From contig LM994626.1 of assembly GCA_000752675.2 (NCBI GenBank), forward strand, positions 75,004 through 139,003: 64,000 nt of DNA, in the 5' to 3' direction. The notes beneath the pieces are model-generated. The model was not told the DNA's origin, ran no database searches, and saw only the letters and a program-made list of their open reading frames with translations. This DNA is from a bacterium OL-1. GTDB taxonomy: Bacteria > Actinomycetota > Coriobacteriia > Coriobacteriales > Atopobiaceae. Of the stretch, positions 52,216 to 61,577 are shown one piece after another. How positions within the stretch are numbered: the first letter of the stretch is position 1; every line of letters begins with the position of its first letter. Both the position numbers and the translations under genes were made by a program.

Positions 52216-53561
52216 CACTTGATCCCCTTCCTCGTGTCGATGACGCGCTTTGCCTTGCCGGTGCTGCGCGAGATGGACTTGGGCTCGACGATACGAACCT
52301 TGATGCCAACGGAGAGGTTGGTCTTGAGGCGCGCGGAAATCTGGCGCTGCAGGGACTCGATGGCGCCGGTCTGGTCGAAGTCGAAGTCGGGGTTCGCCTC
52401 GGCCTTGAGCGTGACCACGTCAAGAGAGCGCTCGTCGGTGCCGACCTCGATCTGGTACCAGCTGGAGACCTGGTCGAAGGTCTTCATGACGTCCTCAATC
52501 TGCGACGGGAAGACGTTCACGCCGCGAATGATGAGCATGTCGTCAGTGCGGCCATGCAGGCGGTCGATGCGCTTGTGCGTGCATCCACAGGGGCACTCGT
52601 CGGGCAGGATGCGCGTGATGTCACGCGTGCGATAGCGCACGACGGGCGACGCCTCGCGGTCGAGCGTGGTGAGGACGAGCTCGCCCCACTCGCCGTCAGG
52701 CAGGCGCTTGCCGGTGGCCGGGTCGATGATCTCGGCAAAGAAGTGGTCCTCTGCCAGGTGAAGGCCGTTCTGCTCGAGGCACTCGCAGGCCACGCCCGGG
52801 CCCATGGTCTCGGTAAGGCCGTAGATGTCGAGCACCTTGTAGTCGAGCTTGCGCTCGAGCTCGGCGCGGAAGTTGTCGGAGAAGGGCTCGGCGCCGTGGA
52901 TTCCCGCCTTGAGGTGGAAGTCGCGGGAGGGGTCAAGGCCCATCTCCAGCGCCGTGTCTGCGATGTGCATGGCATAGCTGGGCGTGCAGCAGAGGATCGT
53001 GGTGCCCATCTCGCGCAGGATGCGAATCTGACGCTCGGTGTTGCCGGCAGAGGTGGGAATCACCGTTGCGCCAGAGGCGAGGGCGCCGTAGTGGGCGCCA
53101 AGGCCGCCCGTGAAGAGGCCGTAGCCGTAGGCAACCTGCACAACGTCGTTGGCGCCGCCGCCCGCATAGCGAATACCGCGCGCGAAGCAGTCTGCCCAGA
53201 AGTCAAGGTCATGCTGGGTGTAGGCGCCAAGCGTGGCCACGCCCGTGGTGCCAGACGACATGTGGATCTCTCGAACGTCAGAGAGGGGCACGGCAAGCAT
53301 GCCGTAGGGGGCCGCGTCGCGCAGGTCCTGCTTGGTCACAAAGGGCGCGTTGGCAAGGTCATCGAGAGAGGTCAGGTGATAGGGGTCAAAACCCGCCTCG
53401 TCAAAGGAGCGCTTGTAGAACGGGATGTGCTCGTAGCAGTTGACCAACGTGCGGCGCACGCCCGCAAGCTGCATCTCCTCGATCTTCTCGTGCGGAAGGT
53501 GCGTAACGTCCGCCGCCTCCGCGTTGCCGGTAACCGCCGTGCCGTCGTGCTCGTCTGCCAT
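52215..53561 (-). CDS. paaK: Phenylacetate-CoA ligase
   Basis: 448 residues from MADEHDGTAVTG. Adenylate-forming motifs: MSSGTTGVATLG (P-loop), DIYGLTETMGPG, and YRTRDITRI with the conserved Arg-Asp. The C-terminal PaaK domain starts near DDMLIIRGVNVFPSQIEDV. It activates an aryl acid, phenylacetate or indoleacetate, to its CoA thioester. In anaerobes such ligases with an ACT partner often serve aromatic amino-acid fermentation. No indolepyruvate oxidoreductase lies in the window. The 20 residues further upstream to 53624 are rejected; AAAGGCGG precedes the chosen start. Confidence 0.92.
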   Translation of the reverse strand: MADEHDGTAVTGNAEAADVTHLPHEKIEEMQLAGVRRTLVNCYEHIPFYKRSFDEAGFDPYHLTSLDDLANAPFVTKQDLRDAAPYGMLAVPLSDVREIHMSSGTTGVATLGAYTQHDLDFWADCFARGIRYAGGGANDVVQVAYGYGLFTGGLGAHYGALASGATVIPTSAGNTERQIRILREMGTTILCCTPSYAMHIADTALEMGLDPSRDFHLKAGIHGAEPFSDNFRAELERKLDYKVLDIYGLTETMGPGVACECLEQNGLHLAEDHFFAEIIDPATGKRLPDGEWGELVLTTLDREASPVVRYRTRDITRILPDECPCGCTHKRIDRLHGRTDDMLIIRGVNVFPSQIEDVMKTFDQVSSWYQIEVGTDERSLDVVTLKAEANPDFDFDQTGAIESLQRQISARLKTNLSVGIKVRIVEPKSISRSTGKAKRVIDTRKGIK

Positions 53562-53753
53562 GCCATACCGCCTTTCGAGCCAATCTGCGCCGGCCGAACC
53601 TCCGGCGCGTGCACCCATTGTCACCCAGTCGCCACCCCCAGTGGGGCAGGCGTCCGTGAGCGCACTTTATCACAGGGGAGCGTCGGCCAAAGAGGTGGTA
53701 GAGGGGCGTACTCAGCGACCGGCATGCGCACTCAGGGACTCGAGGTCCGTTGA

Positions 53754-53819
53754 CTGCATAAAAGTGCTCTATCGGACGGAGAAATCGCGATTGCTGCATA
53801 AAAAAGCTCTATCGAACGG
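53754..53819 (+). repeat. 26-bp element, copies 1 and 2 (forward), 40-bp period
   Basis: Copy 1 is 53754-53779 and copy 2 is 53794-53819, both CTGCATAAAA..GCTCTATCGRACGG, 23 of 26 bases equal. Each is followed by a unit ending in GATTG, so the full period is 40 bp. Confidence 0.85.
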
Positions 53820-53940
53820 TGCCTTCGGGATTGCAATATCAATTTTTTAATTATACTTGCAATTTTATGCATATATTAGGCATATATATTCATAAATTTA
53901 CAACTTTAGTTGAATTTTTGATGTCAACGGCCAAATAGGA

Positions 53941-54006
53941 CCATCCGATATCGCCTTTTTGTGCAGCGGAGCTTCAATCTCCGTCCGATATCGCCTTTTT
54001 GCGCAG
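53941..54006 (-). repeat. 26-bp element, copies 3 and 4 (inverted), 40-bp period
   Basis: 53941-53966 and 53981-54006, CCRTCCGATATCGCCTTTTT then GYGCAG. Copy 4 matches the reverse of copy 1 at 20 of 26 bases. The period is again 40 bp. Confidence 0.85.
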
Positions 54007-54089
54007 CGGGCCCACGTGGGCCCCAACCGTCGCAAGCCCTCACTGCTCCCCATCGTTATAGTTGGCTCTAACATCAGGAGGAGGAACCC

Positions 54090-54674
54090 ATGGAGGAGCT
54101 CCGCATTACGGTTGCCACCAGTGCAGATGCCGCAGACATAGCCGCCATCTACGCCCCTTACGTGCAAGACACCGCCATCACCTTTGAGTACGAGGCGCCC
54201 AGCGCTCAGGAGATGGCCGAGCGCATCGAGCGAATTACCGCCACGCATCCCTGGCTGGTTGCGCGCGACGCCGTGGGTAGCGTGCTGGGATACGCCTACG
54301 CCAGCCCCTACTACGGACGAGCCGCATACGCGTGGTGTGTCGAGACATCCATCTACGTAGACCGTAGCGTCCGAGGACGCGGCGTGGGCAGCGCGCTCTA
54401 CCAGGAGCTCGAACGGGCGCTTTCCGCCCAGGACATCCTCAACCTGTACGCCTGCATTGCCACCACCAACGTGCCAGATGCCCACCTCGACAACGGAAGC
54501 GTTGCCTTCCACGAACGACGCGGCTACCACGAGATAGGCCGCTTCCCCAACTGCGGCTACAAGTTTGGGCGCTGGTACGACACGGTGTGGATGGAGCGCG
54601 ACCTGGGCGAGCACACCCTGGGGCAGCCCAGCGTGCTGCCGTTCCCGCAGGTAAGGTCCCGGCTCGGCCTATAG
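54090..54674 (+). CDS. GNAT acetyltransferase, phosphinothricin-acetyltransferase-like
   Basis: 194 residues, GAGGAGG upstream. PAT-type start: ITVATSADAADIAAIYAPYVQDTAITFEYEAPS (two parts), VLGYAYASPYYGRAAYAWCVETSIYV, and the acetyl-CoA loop VRGRGVGSALYQEL (about 94-107). The end, FHERRGYHEIGRFPNCGYKFGRWYDTVWME, is typical. In most bacteria such enzymes acetylate methionine derivatives or similar amines; herbicide resistance need not be the role. It converges with pdxR and overlaps its 3' end by 6 bp. Confidence 0.9.
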   Translation: MEELRITVATSADAADIAAIYAPYVQDTAITFEYEAPSAQEMAERIERITATHPWLVARDAVGSVLGYAYASPYYGRAAYAWCVETSIYVDRSVRGRGVGSALYQELERALSAQDILNLYACIATTNVPDAHLDNGSVAFHERRGYHEIGRFPNCGYKFGRWYDTVWMERDLGEHTLGQPSVLPFPQVRSRLGL

Positions 54675-56108
54675 GACACTCCCGAGCGCCTTGGCAGCAG
54701 CGCTCGCCTCACCTGCGGAAAGGCCGTCGTACTGCACCACAAACCTGGCAAGACCGTCTGGGGTCCCGGCGTGCTCGGAAGCACGCACAAACGAGGAGAG
54801 CGGGGTGAGCCCCACGCCCGTCTCGCGAGCTGCAGCGGCAATGCCGGCCTCACCTCGACCGTCGTCCTCCACGGCCAGCACAAAGTGGATCCCGGAATCG
54901 GCCTCCTCGATGCGGACGCGCTGCCCAGCAGGTCCGTCGAGAAGCCCCTCTGCCAGCGCATCGCGCACCTCGCGCATGTCGCGTCGATAGCGCGCCACAT
55001 GCCGTTCGTACGCGCCAGACTCCAGTGCCTGCGCAAGCGCCACCTGGTCGATGGCGGGCACCGTAGTCGAGAGGAACCCAAGACGCTCGTCAAAGGCAGC
55101 ATCGAGCGAGGCCGGCAACACCAGGTAGGCAATGCGCAGTGCCGAGGAGAGACTCTTCGAGAACGTATTGAGATAGATCACGCTACCCGTGGCATCAATG
55201 CTCGCAAGCGCTGGAATGGGCCGACCGGCGAGGCGCAGCTCGCAGTCGTAGTCATCCTCGACAACGTAGCGACCGTCCTTCTCGGCAGCCCAGCCAAGAA
55301 GCTCGTAGCGGCGTGCCACGCTCATCACGCGGCCGGTGGGAAACTGGTGCGAGGGCATCACGTGCGCCATGACGACATCAGACCCCCGCAAGGCCCGTAC
55401 CGAGATGCCTTCCCCATCAAGCGGCAAGTAGCGCACATCAAGCCCATGTGCACGGTAGGTCTCGCTCGCACGCGCGTAGCCGGGGTCCTCCACGCCAACC
55501 GAGCCACCCTCGCGCAAGAGCTGCGCGACAAGCCCATAGAGCGTCTGTGCACCGGCGCCTACTACTACAAGACTGGGGTCGACCGACATCCCGCGCGAGC
55601 GCGCGAGGTGTGCGGCAATCGCCTCGCGAAGGCGGGGCACGCCCCGTGCGGGCGGTGTGCGGTAGAGCACGTCGTCGGACTCGTGGGCAAGCACGTCACG
55701 CAGCGCTCGTTCCCAGAGCCGGGCCGCTCCGGGCGAGGCAACGTTGGCCCCGCGCGTGAGGTCATACGGCACGCTACCTGCGGCGCGTTTATCTTCCCAC
55801 CCCGCCTTTGCGGCGTGCGCAGAGGCAGCAACCACGGGCATCGCCGCAGCCGCATTGGGCAGCGAGGGCAGGCTTGCTGCATAGTAGCCGCGACGTGACC
55901 GGGCGACCACATACCCCTCGGCAACCAACTGTGCATAGGCACCCTCCACGGTGACCACGCTCACCCCAAGCCGCTCCGCCAGGGTGCGCCGTGAGGGCAG
56001 ACGCTCACCTGCGGCAATCTGGCCCGCTACCACTTGGTCGCGAATACACCGGTAGAGGTACTCATAGAGGGGCAGCTCTCCTCGCCCGGTGAGGTCTATG
56101 CCCTGCAT
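54669..56108 (-). CDS. pdxR: PdxR, MocR-type regulator of vitamin B6 synthesis
   Basis: 479 residues. A GntR winged helix ([14 protein letters not shown] to [14 protein letters not shown], about 14-75) is joined to an aminotransferase-fold sensor (about 120-475). The latter has [25 protein letters not shown] and the PLP lysine in [14 protein letters not shown]. PdxR-type proteins bind PLP and control pdxST. It is divergent from pdxS with 153 bp between, and repeats there are likely its sites. Confidence 0.93.
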   Translation of the reverse strand: MQGIDLTGRGELPLYEYLYRCIRDQVVAGQIAAGERLPSRRTLAERLGVSVVTVEGAYAQLVAEGYVVARSRRGYYAASLPSLPNAAAAMPVVAASAHAAKAGWEDKRAAGSVPYDLTRGANVASPGAARLWERALRDVLAHESDDVLYRTPPARGVPRLREAIAAHLARSRGMSVDPSLVVVGAGAQTLYGLVAQLLREGGSVGVEDPGYARASETYRAHGLDVRYLPLDGEGISVRALRGSDVVMAHVMPSHQFPTGRVMSVARRYELLGWAAEKDGRYVVEDDYDCELRLAGRPIPALASIDATGSVIYLNTFSKSLSSALRIAYLVLPASLDAAFDERLGFLSTTVPAIDQVALAQALESGAYERHVARYRRDMREVRDALAEGLLDGPAGQRVRIEEADSGIHFVLAVEDDGRGEAGIAAAARETGVGLTPLSSFVRASEHAGTPDGLARFVVQYDGLSAGEASAAAKALGSVL

Positions 56109-56126
56109 GCGAAGCCCCTCTCAGCA

Positions 56127-56170
56127 ACTGGCCTTATCTGTTTTGTAAAACTGGCCTTAGATTGGTCTTA
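56127..56170 (+). promoter_or_regulatory. Candidate PdxR binding repeats between pdxR and pdxS
   Basis: ACTGGCCTTA at 56127-56136 and 56150-56159 (exact, 23 bp apart), then the looser ATTGGTCTTA at 56161-56170. Direct repeats are the known site type of MocR/PdxR proteins. A promoter TTGTAA-16-TCTTAT may overlap. Confidence 0.6.
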
Positions 56171-56261
56171 TCAATCTATCACGTTCTGGACATTTCAATA
56201 TTGCCACATCGCGTCTAGGCTACGTAGCCACGCAGACACGCCAACGCAAGGAGGACCACAC

Positions 56262-57179
56262 ATGGCACAGGATGAGAGGGATAAGAAGACCATCGCGCCA
56301 ACGCCCGGACCGGAGCGCGCCAAGCTCAACCGCGAGCTCGCGCAGATGCTCAAAGGCGGCGTCATTATGGACGTAACGACACCTGAGCAGGCACGCATTG
56401 CCGAGGAGGCCGGCGCCTGCGCCGTCATGGCGCTCGAGCGCATCCCCGCCGACATCCGCGCCGCAGGCGGTGTGAGCCGTATGAGCGACCCCCACATGAT
56501 CAAGGGCATCCAGGCGGCGGTCTCCATCCCCGTGATGGCCAAGTGCCGCATTGGCCACTTTGTGGAGGCTCAGGTGCTCCAGGCCATCGACATCGACTAC
56601 ATCGATGAGTCCGAGGTCCTCTCCCCCGCCGACGACGTCTACCACATCGACAAGACCCAGTTCGCGGTGCCCTTTGTCTGCAGCGCGCGCGACCTGGGCG
56701 AGGCGCTGCGCCGCATTGCCGAGGGAGCGTCGATGATCCGCACCAAGGGCGAGCCGGGCACCGGCGACGTAGTGCAGGCAGTAAGCCACATGCGTCTCAT
56801 CAACGCGCAGATTCGCCACGTGGTGAGTCTGCGCGCAGACGAGCTCTTCGAGGAGGCCAAGCGCCTGCAGGTGCCTGTCGAGCTCGTGCGCTTTGTGCAC
56901 GAGAACGGACGCCTCCCTGTGGTCAACTTTGCCGCAGGCGGTGTGGCCACCCCCGCCGACGCTGCGCTCATGATGCAGCTGGGCGCCGAGGGCGTCTTCG
57001 TGGGCTCGGGCATCTTCAAGAGCGGCGACCCATCAAAGCGCGCCCGCGCCATCGTGGGCGCCGTCACCAGCTTCGACGACCCCGAGAAGGTAGCGGCCCT
57101 CTCCGAGGACCTCGGCGAGGCAATGGTTGGCATCAACAAAGACGAGATAGACCTGCTCATGGCCGAGAGGGGCAAGTAA
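56262..57179 (+). CDS. pdxS: Pyridoxal 5'-phosphate synthase, lyase subunit
   Basis: 305 residues from [20 protein letters not shown] upstream. The highly conserved TIM-barrel motifs are all present: [44 protein letters not shown] (catalytic Lys) and [11 protein letters not shown]. It builds PLP from ribose 5-phosphate, glyceraldehyde 3-phosphate and ammonia supplied by PdxT. It is joined to pdxT by a TAATG overlap, and pdxR lies divergently upstream. Confidence 0.98.
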   Translation: MAQDERDKKTIAPTPGPERAKLNRELAQMLKGGVIMDVTTPEQARIAEEAGACAVMALERIPADIRAAGGVSRMSDPHMIKGIQAAVSIPVMAKCRIGHFVEAQVLQAIDIDYIDESEVLSPADDVYHIDKTQFAVPFVCSARDLGEALRRIAEGASMIRTKGEPGTGDVVQAVSHMRLINAQIRHVVSLRADELFEEAKRLQVPVELVRFVHENGRLPVVNFAAGGVATPADAALMMQLGAEGVFVGSGIFKSGDPSKRARAIVGAVTSFDDPEKVAALSEDLGEAMVGINKDEIDLLMAERGK

Positions 57180-57748
57180 TGGCAACAGCGGTTCTCGCCC
57201 TGCAGGGGGCCTTTGCCGAGCACGAGGCTCGCCTGGCGGACCTTGGCGAGAAGGCCTTTGAGCTGCGCAACGCAGAGGACCTCTCGCGCCCGTTCGACCG
57301 CCTAGTACTACCCGGAGGCGAGTCCACGGTCCAGGGACGTCTGCTCGAGGAGCTGGGGATGCTTGAGCCCCTTCGCGAGCGCATCGAGGAGGGCATGCCG
57401 GTGCTTGCGACCTGCGCTGGACTCATCCTCTTGGCGCGAGGACTTGCCGCGCATGACGACAAGGGCATGCCACGCCTGGCCACGATGGACGTGACCGTAG
57501 AGCGCAACGCCTACGGCCGCCAGCTGGGAAGCTTCCATGCCGTGGCAGAGATTGCGAACGTTGGCCGAGACGTGCCTATGACCTTCATTCGGGCGCCGCG
57601 CGTGGTGGAGGCAGGCGAGGACGTCCAGGTGCTGGCTCGCGTGGACGGAAACGTGGTGGCCGTACGGCAGGGCGCCCAGCTGGGAGTTGCCTTCCATCCC
57701 GAGCTCGATCACGACCTCAGGCTGCACCAGCTGTTCCTCTCGCTGTGA
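57179..57748 (+). CDS. pdxT: Pyridoxal 5'-phosphate synthase, glutaminase subunit
   Basis: 189 residues. Class I amidotransferase: LPGGEST near 42-48, catalytic cysteine in LATCAGLILLA (about 79), and the His/Glu pair in VAFHPELDHD near the end. It supplies ammonia to PdxS. It starts on the last base of the pdxS stop codon. Confidence 0.97.
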   Translation: MATAVLALQGAFAEHEARLADLGEKAFELRNAEDLSRPFDRLVLPGGESTVQGRLLEELGMLEPLRERIEEGMPVLATCAGLILLARGLAAHDDKGMPRLATMDVTVERNAYGRQLGSFHAVAEIANVGRDVPMTFIRAPRVVEAGEDVQVLARVDGNVVAVRQGAQLGVAFHPELDHDLRLHQLFLSL

Positions 57749-57871
57749 GAGAAGCCGGTAAGACGGCGGACGCTGCGGCTGTCGGGCTGTTTTCGTACGT
57801 TTTGACGAGAAGGAACGCTGTTAGGTGTCGAATTCCTGCCCCGTAGCACCCGGCAGCCGGTCCGACGCGGC

Positions 57872-57901
57872 CCCAGGCCCCGGTGCAATCCCAGGCCCCG
57901 G
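57872..57901 (+). repeat. Short direct repeat upstream of the phosphofructokinase gene
   Basis: CCCAGGCCCCGG at 57872-57883 and 57890-57901, 18-bp period, within the 281-bp gap 57749-58029. No clear promoter or terminator was found in this gap. Confidence 0.5.
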
Positions 57902-58029
57902 CGCGGTCCCATCCAACGGTCGCGCCGGGCCGGCCCCCTTTTACGGCAGGCCCCACCTGCAGCGCCAACTTGTGCCACACTTTCCTCAAGCGTCCGTCAG
58001 GGGCGACGGACCACAGGAGAGGAAGAACC

Positions 58030-59109
58030 ATGCTGAGGATTGGCCTTCTCACTAGCGGCGGCGACTGCCAGGCGCTCAACGCCACCATGCGCGCAATCGT
58101 CAAGACCATCATGCACAACACCAAGCAAGACGTTGAGATCTACGGATTTATCGATGGCTACCAGGGCCTTATTCACAACCGCTACATCCAGATGACGCCC
58201 GGCGACTTCTCGGGCCTCCTCACGCAGGGCGGCACCGTGCTCGGCACCAGCCGCACCCCCTTCAAGCTGCTCGACGTCCCCGAGGCCGATGGCACCGTGA
58301 AGGTGCCCGCCATGAAGCGCACCTACAAGAACCTCAAGCTTGACTGCCTCTTTGTTCTGGGCGGAAACGGCTCGACCAAGACGGCCAACCGCCTCTCGCA
58401 GGAGGGCCTGCACGTAATCGCGCTGCCCAAGACCATCGACAACGACACCTGGGGCACCGACCTCACCTTTGGCTTCACCTCGGCAACCGACGTAGCCACC
58501 CGCTGCATCGACGACATTCACACCACGGCCAGCTCGCACGGCCGCGTCTTTGTCATCGAGATCATGGGCCACAAGGTCGGCTGGATTCCCCTCTACGCAG
58601 GTGTCGCCGGCGGCGCCGACGTCATTCTCATCCCCGAGATCCCCTACGACATGGACAACGTGGTCAAGGCCATCGACAGGCGCGAGGAGAACGGCGGCCG
58701 CTTTGCGATCATCGTCTGCGCCGAGGGCGCCATCTCCAAGGAGCAGGCGGCCATGAAGAAGAAGGACTACAAGAAGCTCGTGGCCGAGCGCGTGAAGCCC
58801 TCCGTTGCCTACGACATCGCCGAGGAGATCGCCCGCAGGACCGACCGCGAGGTACGCGTCGCCGTGCCCGGCCACACCCAGCGCGGCGGCCAGCCTGACG
58901 CCCAGGACCGCATCTTTGCCACGCAGTGCGGCGTAGAGGCGGCGCGCGGCTGCCTGGAGGGCAAGTACGGCTACATGATCGCCCAGGTAAGCGGCAAGAT
59001 GTGCCGCGTGCCGCTGGAGGATGTTGCCGGCAAGCTCAAGTACGTCGACCCCAACTGCGACCTTGTGCGCGAGGCCAAGCTCCTGGGCATCAGCTTTGGT
59101 GACGAGTAG
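58030..59109 (+). CDS. pfkA: 6-phosphofructokinase, mixed ATP/PPi motif
   Basis: 359 residues from MLRIGLLTSGGDCQALN. The fold is clear, with catalytic PKTIDND at 133-139 and GGNGST at 111-116. In ATP enzymes the pair is GGDGS and PGTIDND; PPi enzymes have GGDD and PKTIDND. The mix here (no Asp in the first, Lys in the second) is that of the group III enzymes, which include both ATP and PPi users, so the donor is undecided. It is the glycolytic committing step. The frame upstream to 57883 is GC-biased chance coding. Confidence 0.93.
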   Translation: MLRIGLLTSGGDCQALNATMRAIVKTIMHNTKQDVEIYGFIDGYQGLIHNRYIQMTPGDFSGLLTQGGTVLGTSRTPFKLLDVPEADGTVKVPAMKRTYKNLKLDCLFVLGGNGSTKTANRLSQEGLHVIALPKTIDNDTWGTDLTFGFTSATDVATRCIDDIHTTASSHGRVFVIEIMGHKVGWIPLYAGVAGGADVILIPEIPYDMDNVVKAIDRREENGGRFAIIVCAEGAISKEQAAMKKKDYKKLVAERVKPSVAYDIAEEIARRTDREVRVAVPGHTQRGGQPDAQDRIFATQCGVEAARGCLEGKYGYMIAQVSGKMCRVPLEDVAGKLKYVDPNCDLVREAKLLGISFGDE

Positions 59110-59121
59110 GGAGCAAGGCGC

Positions 59122-59829
59122 ATGATTGGCGAGGCCTGGCAGAGCTTTGTTTCCGAGACGGCGGCATGGGGTGCCCATGCCGTCTTCCTGAGGCTGCTGC
59201 TAGCCACCCTCGTAGGCGTGGCCATCGGCATCGACCGTGAGTTCCACAACAAGGGCGCGGGCGTTAAGACGCACGTTCTTGTGTGCATTGGCGCCGCCAT
59301 GGCCATGATCGTGAGCGAGTACGTGCTCCACCAGTTCCCCGATGCGAGAGGAGACATCAACCGCATTGGCGCCCAGGTAATCTCGGGCGTAGGGTTTCTC
59401 GGCGTGGGCACCATCCTCGTGACCGGCAAGAACGAGGTCCGCGGCCTCACCACGGCAGCAGGTCTCTGGGCCTGCGCATGCATTGGCCTGGCCGCGGGCA
59501 TCGGCTTTGCGGAGGGTGCGCTTATCGGCCTCTTCTTTGTGCTGCTCACCTTTGAGGGGCTCAACCGCCTTGACCGCGTGATTCGCCGGGCGTCAAAGAC
59601 CTTCGACGTCTACGTGGAGTTCGACGAGCCCTCCGGCGTGCGCGAGCTTCTCCGCAAGCTGAACTCGTGGGATTGCACGTACGAGAACTTCGAGGTCATA
59701 CGCGGCCAGGACGGCAGGAAGGGAACGGCGGCAACCTTCTCGGTGGAGCTCTCGTCCATGGGGCGCAAGAGCCTCTTCATAGAGTCCATTGGCAACCTCG
59801 ACTTTGTCACCTTTGCCGACGAGATATAG
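59122..59829 (+). CDS. MgtC/SapB family membrane protein
   Basis: 235 residues. Four to five helices in the first 145 residues with the MgtC signature: VGVAIGIDREFHNKGAGVKTHVLVCIGAA in two parts, then QVISGVGFLGVGTILV. A cytoplasmic ACT-like tail (about 155-235: TFDVYVEFDEPSGVRELLRKL) follows. The family links to Mg homeostasis and growth in low Mg in some species. It starts 12 bp after the phosphofructokinase gene, so the two may be co-transcribed. Confidence 0.88.
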   Translation: MIGEAWQSFVSETAAWGAHAVFLRLLLATLVGVAIGIDREFHNKGAGVKTHVLVCIGAAMAMIVSEYVLHQFPDARGDINRIGAQVISGVGFLGVGTILVTGKNEVRGLTTAAGLWACACIGLAAGIGFAEGALIGLFFVLLTFEGLNRLDRVIRRASKTFDVYVEFDEPSGVRELLRKLNSWDCTYENFEVIRGQDGRKGTAATFSVELSSMGRKSLFIESIGNLDFVTFADEI

Positions 59830-59862
59830 GTGATACGGCCAGCGGCATGGGAGGCCATCTGG

Positions 59863-60639
59863 ATGTCCACGTTCCTCAATCAGAGCCCCGTCTTTGGGCC
59901 GGTCGCAAGCAGGCGCTTTGGCGTCTCCCTGGGTGTGAACCTCATGCCCACAACAGGCAAGATCTGCACCTTTGACTGTCTGTACTGCGAGAACGGCTTT
60001 AACGACGAGCGCCGCACGCGTGACGGCTACGTAGACCTTGACCAAGTGATTTCCGCCCTTAAGCAAGCCCTGGAAGACATGGCAAAGAGGGACGAGAAGC
60101 TCGATGACATCTGCTTTGCCGGCAACGGAGAGCCCACTGCAAGCCCCGTCTTTCCGGCCGCCGTCGACGCTGCGCTTGCCCTGCGCGACCACTACGCGCC
60201 CGAGGCGCACGTGACCGTGCTCTCAAACGGCACACAGGCGGCGCGGCCCAAGGTGCACGCGGCGCTTCTCCGCGTGGACAGGAACGTCCTCAAGCTTGAC
60301 ACCGTCGACGCCACCTACGTGGCCGCGCTCGACCGCCCCCGTGTGCCCTATGACGTGGAGCGCCAGGTGGAGGTGTTCGCGTCCTTCAAGGGGCATGTGA
60401 TTGTGCAGACCATCTTCCTGCGCGGCAGCTACAAGGGCCGCTCGCTCGACAACACGGATGAAGGCCACGTAGAAGCGTGGCTCTCGGCGCTTGAGCGCAT
60501 TAGGCCGGAGGGCGTGACCATCTACACCGTGGACCGCGACACGCCGGCACCGGGCCTTAGTAAGGCGCCAAGAGAGACCCTCGATGCCATCGCCCAGCGC
60601 GTGCGTGCCCTTGGCTTCCCCTGCACCGTGGGGTACTAG
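59863..60639 (+). CDS. Radical SAM protein
   Basis: 258 residues from MSTFLNQSPVFGPVASRRFG, chosen because GGGAGG precedes this ATG. A GTG right after the mgtC stop is the alternative. The Fe-S motif CTFDCLYC places Cys35, Cys39 and Cys42 on one [4Fe-4S] cluster, followed by FAGNGEPTASPVF (SAM-binding GNGEPT). No SPASM or extra cysteine cluster is seen. It matches the short SPL/biotin-like radical SAM proteins with VSLGVNLMPTTGKIC, found in anaerobes with unknown substrate. Confidence 0.9.
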   Translation: MSTFLNQSPVFGPVASRRFGVSLGVNLMPTTGKICTFDCLYCENGFNDERRTRDGYVDLDQVISALKQALEDMAKRDEKLDDICFAGNGEPTASPVFPAAVDAALALRDHYAPEAHVTVLSNGTQAARPKVHAALLRVDRNVLKLDTVDATYVAALDRPRVPYDVERQVEVFASFKGHVIVQTIFLRGSYKGRSLDNTDEGHVEAWLSALERIRPEGVTIYTVDRDTPAPGLSKAPRETLDAIAQRVRALGFPCTVGY

Positions 60640-60720
60640 CTCCGCTCGGTAACAGTACCGTCACACGAGACGCGCTATCATCGTGCTGTACCTGCAGCCG
60701 CTTGAGATCGGACACCCGGC

Positions 60721-61548
60721 TTGTGCGAGCTCTTCGCGATCAACTCGGGAAGGCCGGTCTTGGCCAACGCCTACCTGAGGGAGTTCTACACCCACAGCCA
60801 TGACAACCCGCATGGCTGGGGCCTCTCGTGGCGAGACGACCATGGCAAGCCCGGCGACCCCGAGGCGGACGTCATGCTCTGGCGCGAGCCCATCCCAGCC
60901 TACGAGTCAACGCTGCTGCCCAAGATTCTGGAGCAGCCCGTGGAGGCCTGCCGACTGGAGGCGCACATACGCTTCTCCACCTGCGGCGCACAGAGCGTGG
61001 AGAACTGCCACCCGTTTTTAGGCTCGGACATCTCCGGACGCGAGTGGACTCTCATCCACAACGGCATCCTCTTCAACGAGGAGCTGCTCGCGGGCTACGA
61101 TCGCATCGAGCGCGGTGAGACGGACAGCGAGCGCACAATGCTCTTCCTTCTCGACGTCCTGGACGAGGCCACCATGCGTGCAGGTGGCGCACTGGGCTTT
61201 GACGGCACCTTTGACGCGCTGGCCGGGGCCCTCTCCCAAATCTCAAACCTCAACCGCCTGAACCTCATCATGGATGATGGCACCTACACCTACGTGCACA
61301 CCAATACGTCGGAAGACACGCTCAACTACCGACAACTTTCGGACGATGCCATCGTCTTCTCGACAAAGCCGCTTGGCGGGGACGCGGAGAAGGACCTCTG
61401 GAAGCCAGTGCCGCGCAACCGCCTGATTGCCTACCGAGACGGACGCCTGGTACGAACGTCTGCGCCACACGGGTACACGTTCTGCGAGGCTATTCTCGAC
61501 CTTCGCAAGAAGTTTGGCGACGCATGGCCGGAGGTCATCGCGTCGTAA
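60721..61548 (+). CDS. Class II glutamine amidotransferase (YafJ-like)
   Basis: 275 residues with start TTG at 60721, forced because the nucleophile Cys must be residue 2 (MCELFAINSGRPV). An Ntn-hydrolase fold follows: NPHGWGLSW, EAHIRFSTCG (the conserved Arg and Asn region), NCHPFLG and WTLIHNGILFN. It probably releases ammonia from glutamine for an unknown partner. No synthase domain is fused. It is the last gene of the plus-strand run and is followed by a terminator-like structure. Confidence 0.9.
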   Translation: MCELFAINSGRPVLANAYLREFYTHSHDNPHGWGLSWRDDHGKPGDPEADVMLWREPIPAYESTLLPKILEQPVEACRLEAHIRFSTCGAQSVENCHPFLGSDISGREWTLIHNGILFNEELLAGYDRIERGETDSERTMLFLLDVLDEATMRAGGALGFDGTFDALAGALSQISNLNRLNLIMDDGTYTYVHTNTSEDTLNYRQLSDDAIVFSTKPLGGDAEKDLWKPVPRNRLIAYRDGRLVRTSAPHGYTFCEAILDLRKKFGDAWPEVIAS

Positions 61549-61577
61549 GCGGTTGCCGCGCCACCACCACAGCCAAA

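Larger units (their letters stand above)
53562..54089. other. Intergenic region: four repeat copies around an AT-rich core, no gene
   Basis: 528 bp between paaK and the GNAT gene. From 53754 to 54006 a 26-bp element occurs four times, two in each direction. Between the two pairs (53820-53941) the DNA is very AT-rich (runs such as TTTTTTAATTATA, ATATATATTCATAAA) in a GC-rich genome. No coding frame, tRNA or transposase was seen. Confidence 0.8.

Noticed and set aside
53754-54006. The 40-bp-period repeats as a CRISPR array
   Set aside because: Only two copies in each direction, 14-bp spacers too short, orientation flips, and no cas genes.
57997-59178. 393-codon frame antisense to the phosphofructokinase gene
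   Set aside because: Low-complexity Gly/Ala/Asp/Val/Leu composition typical of antisense GC-rich frames; no motif.
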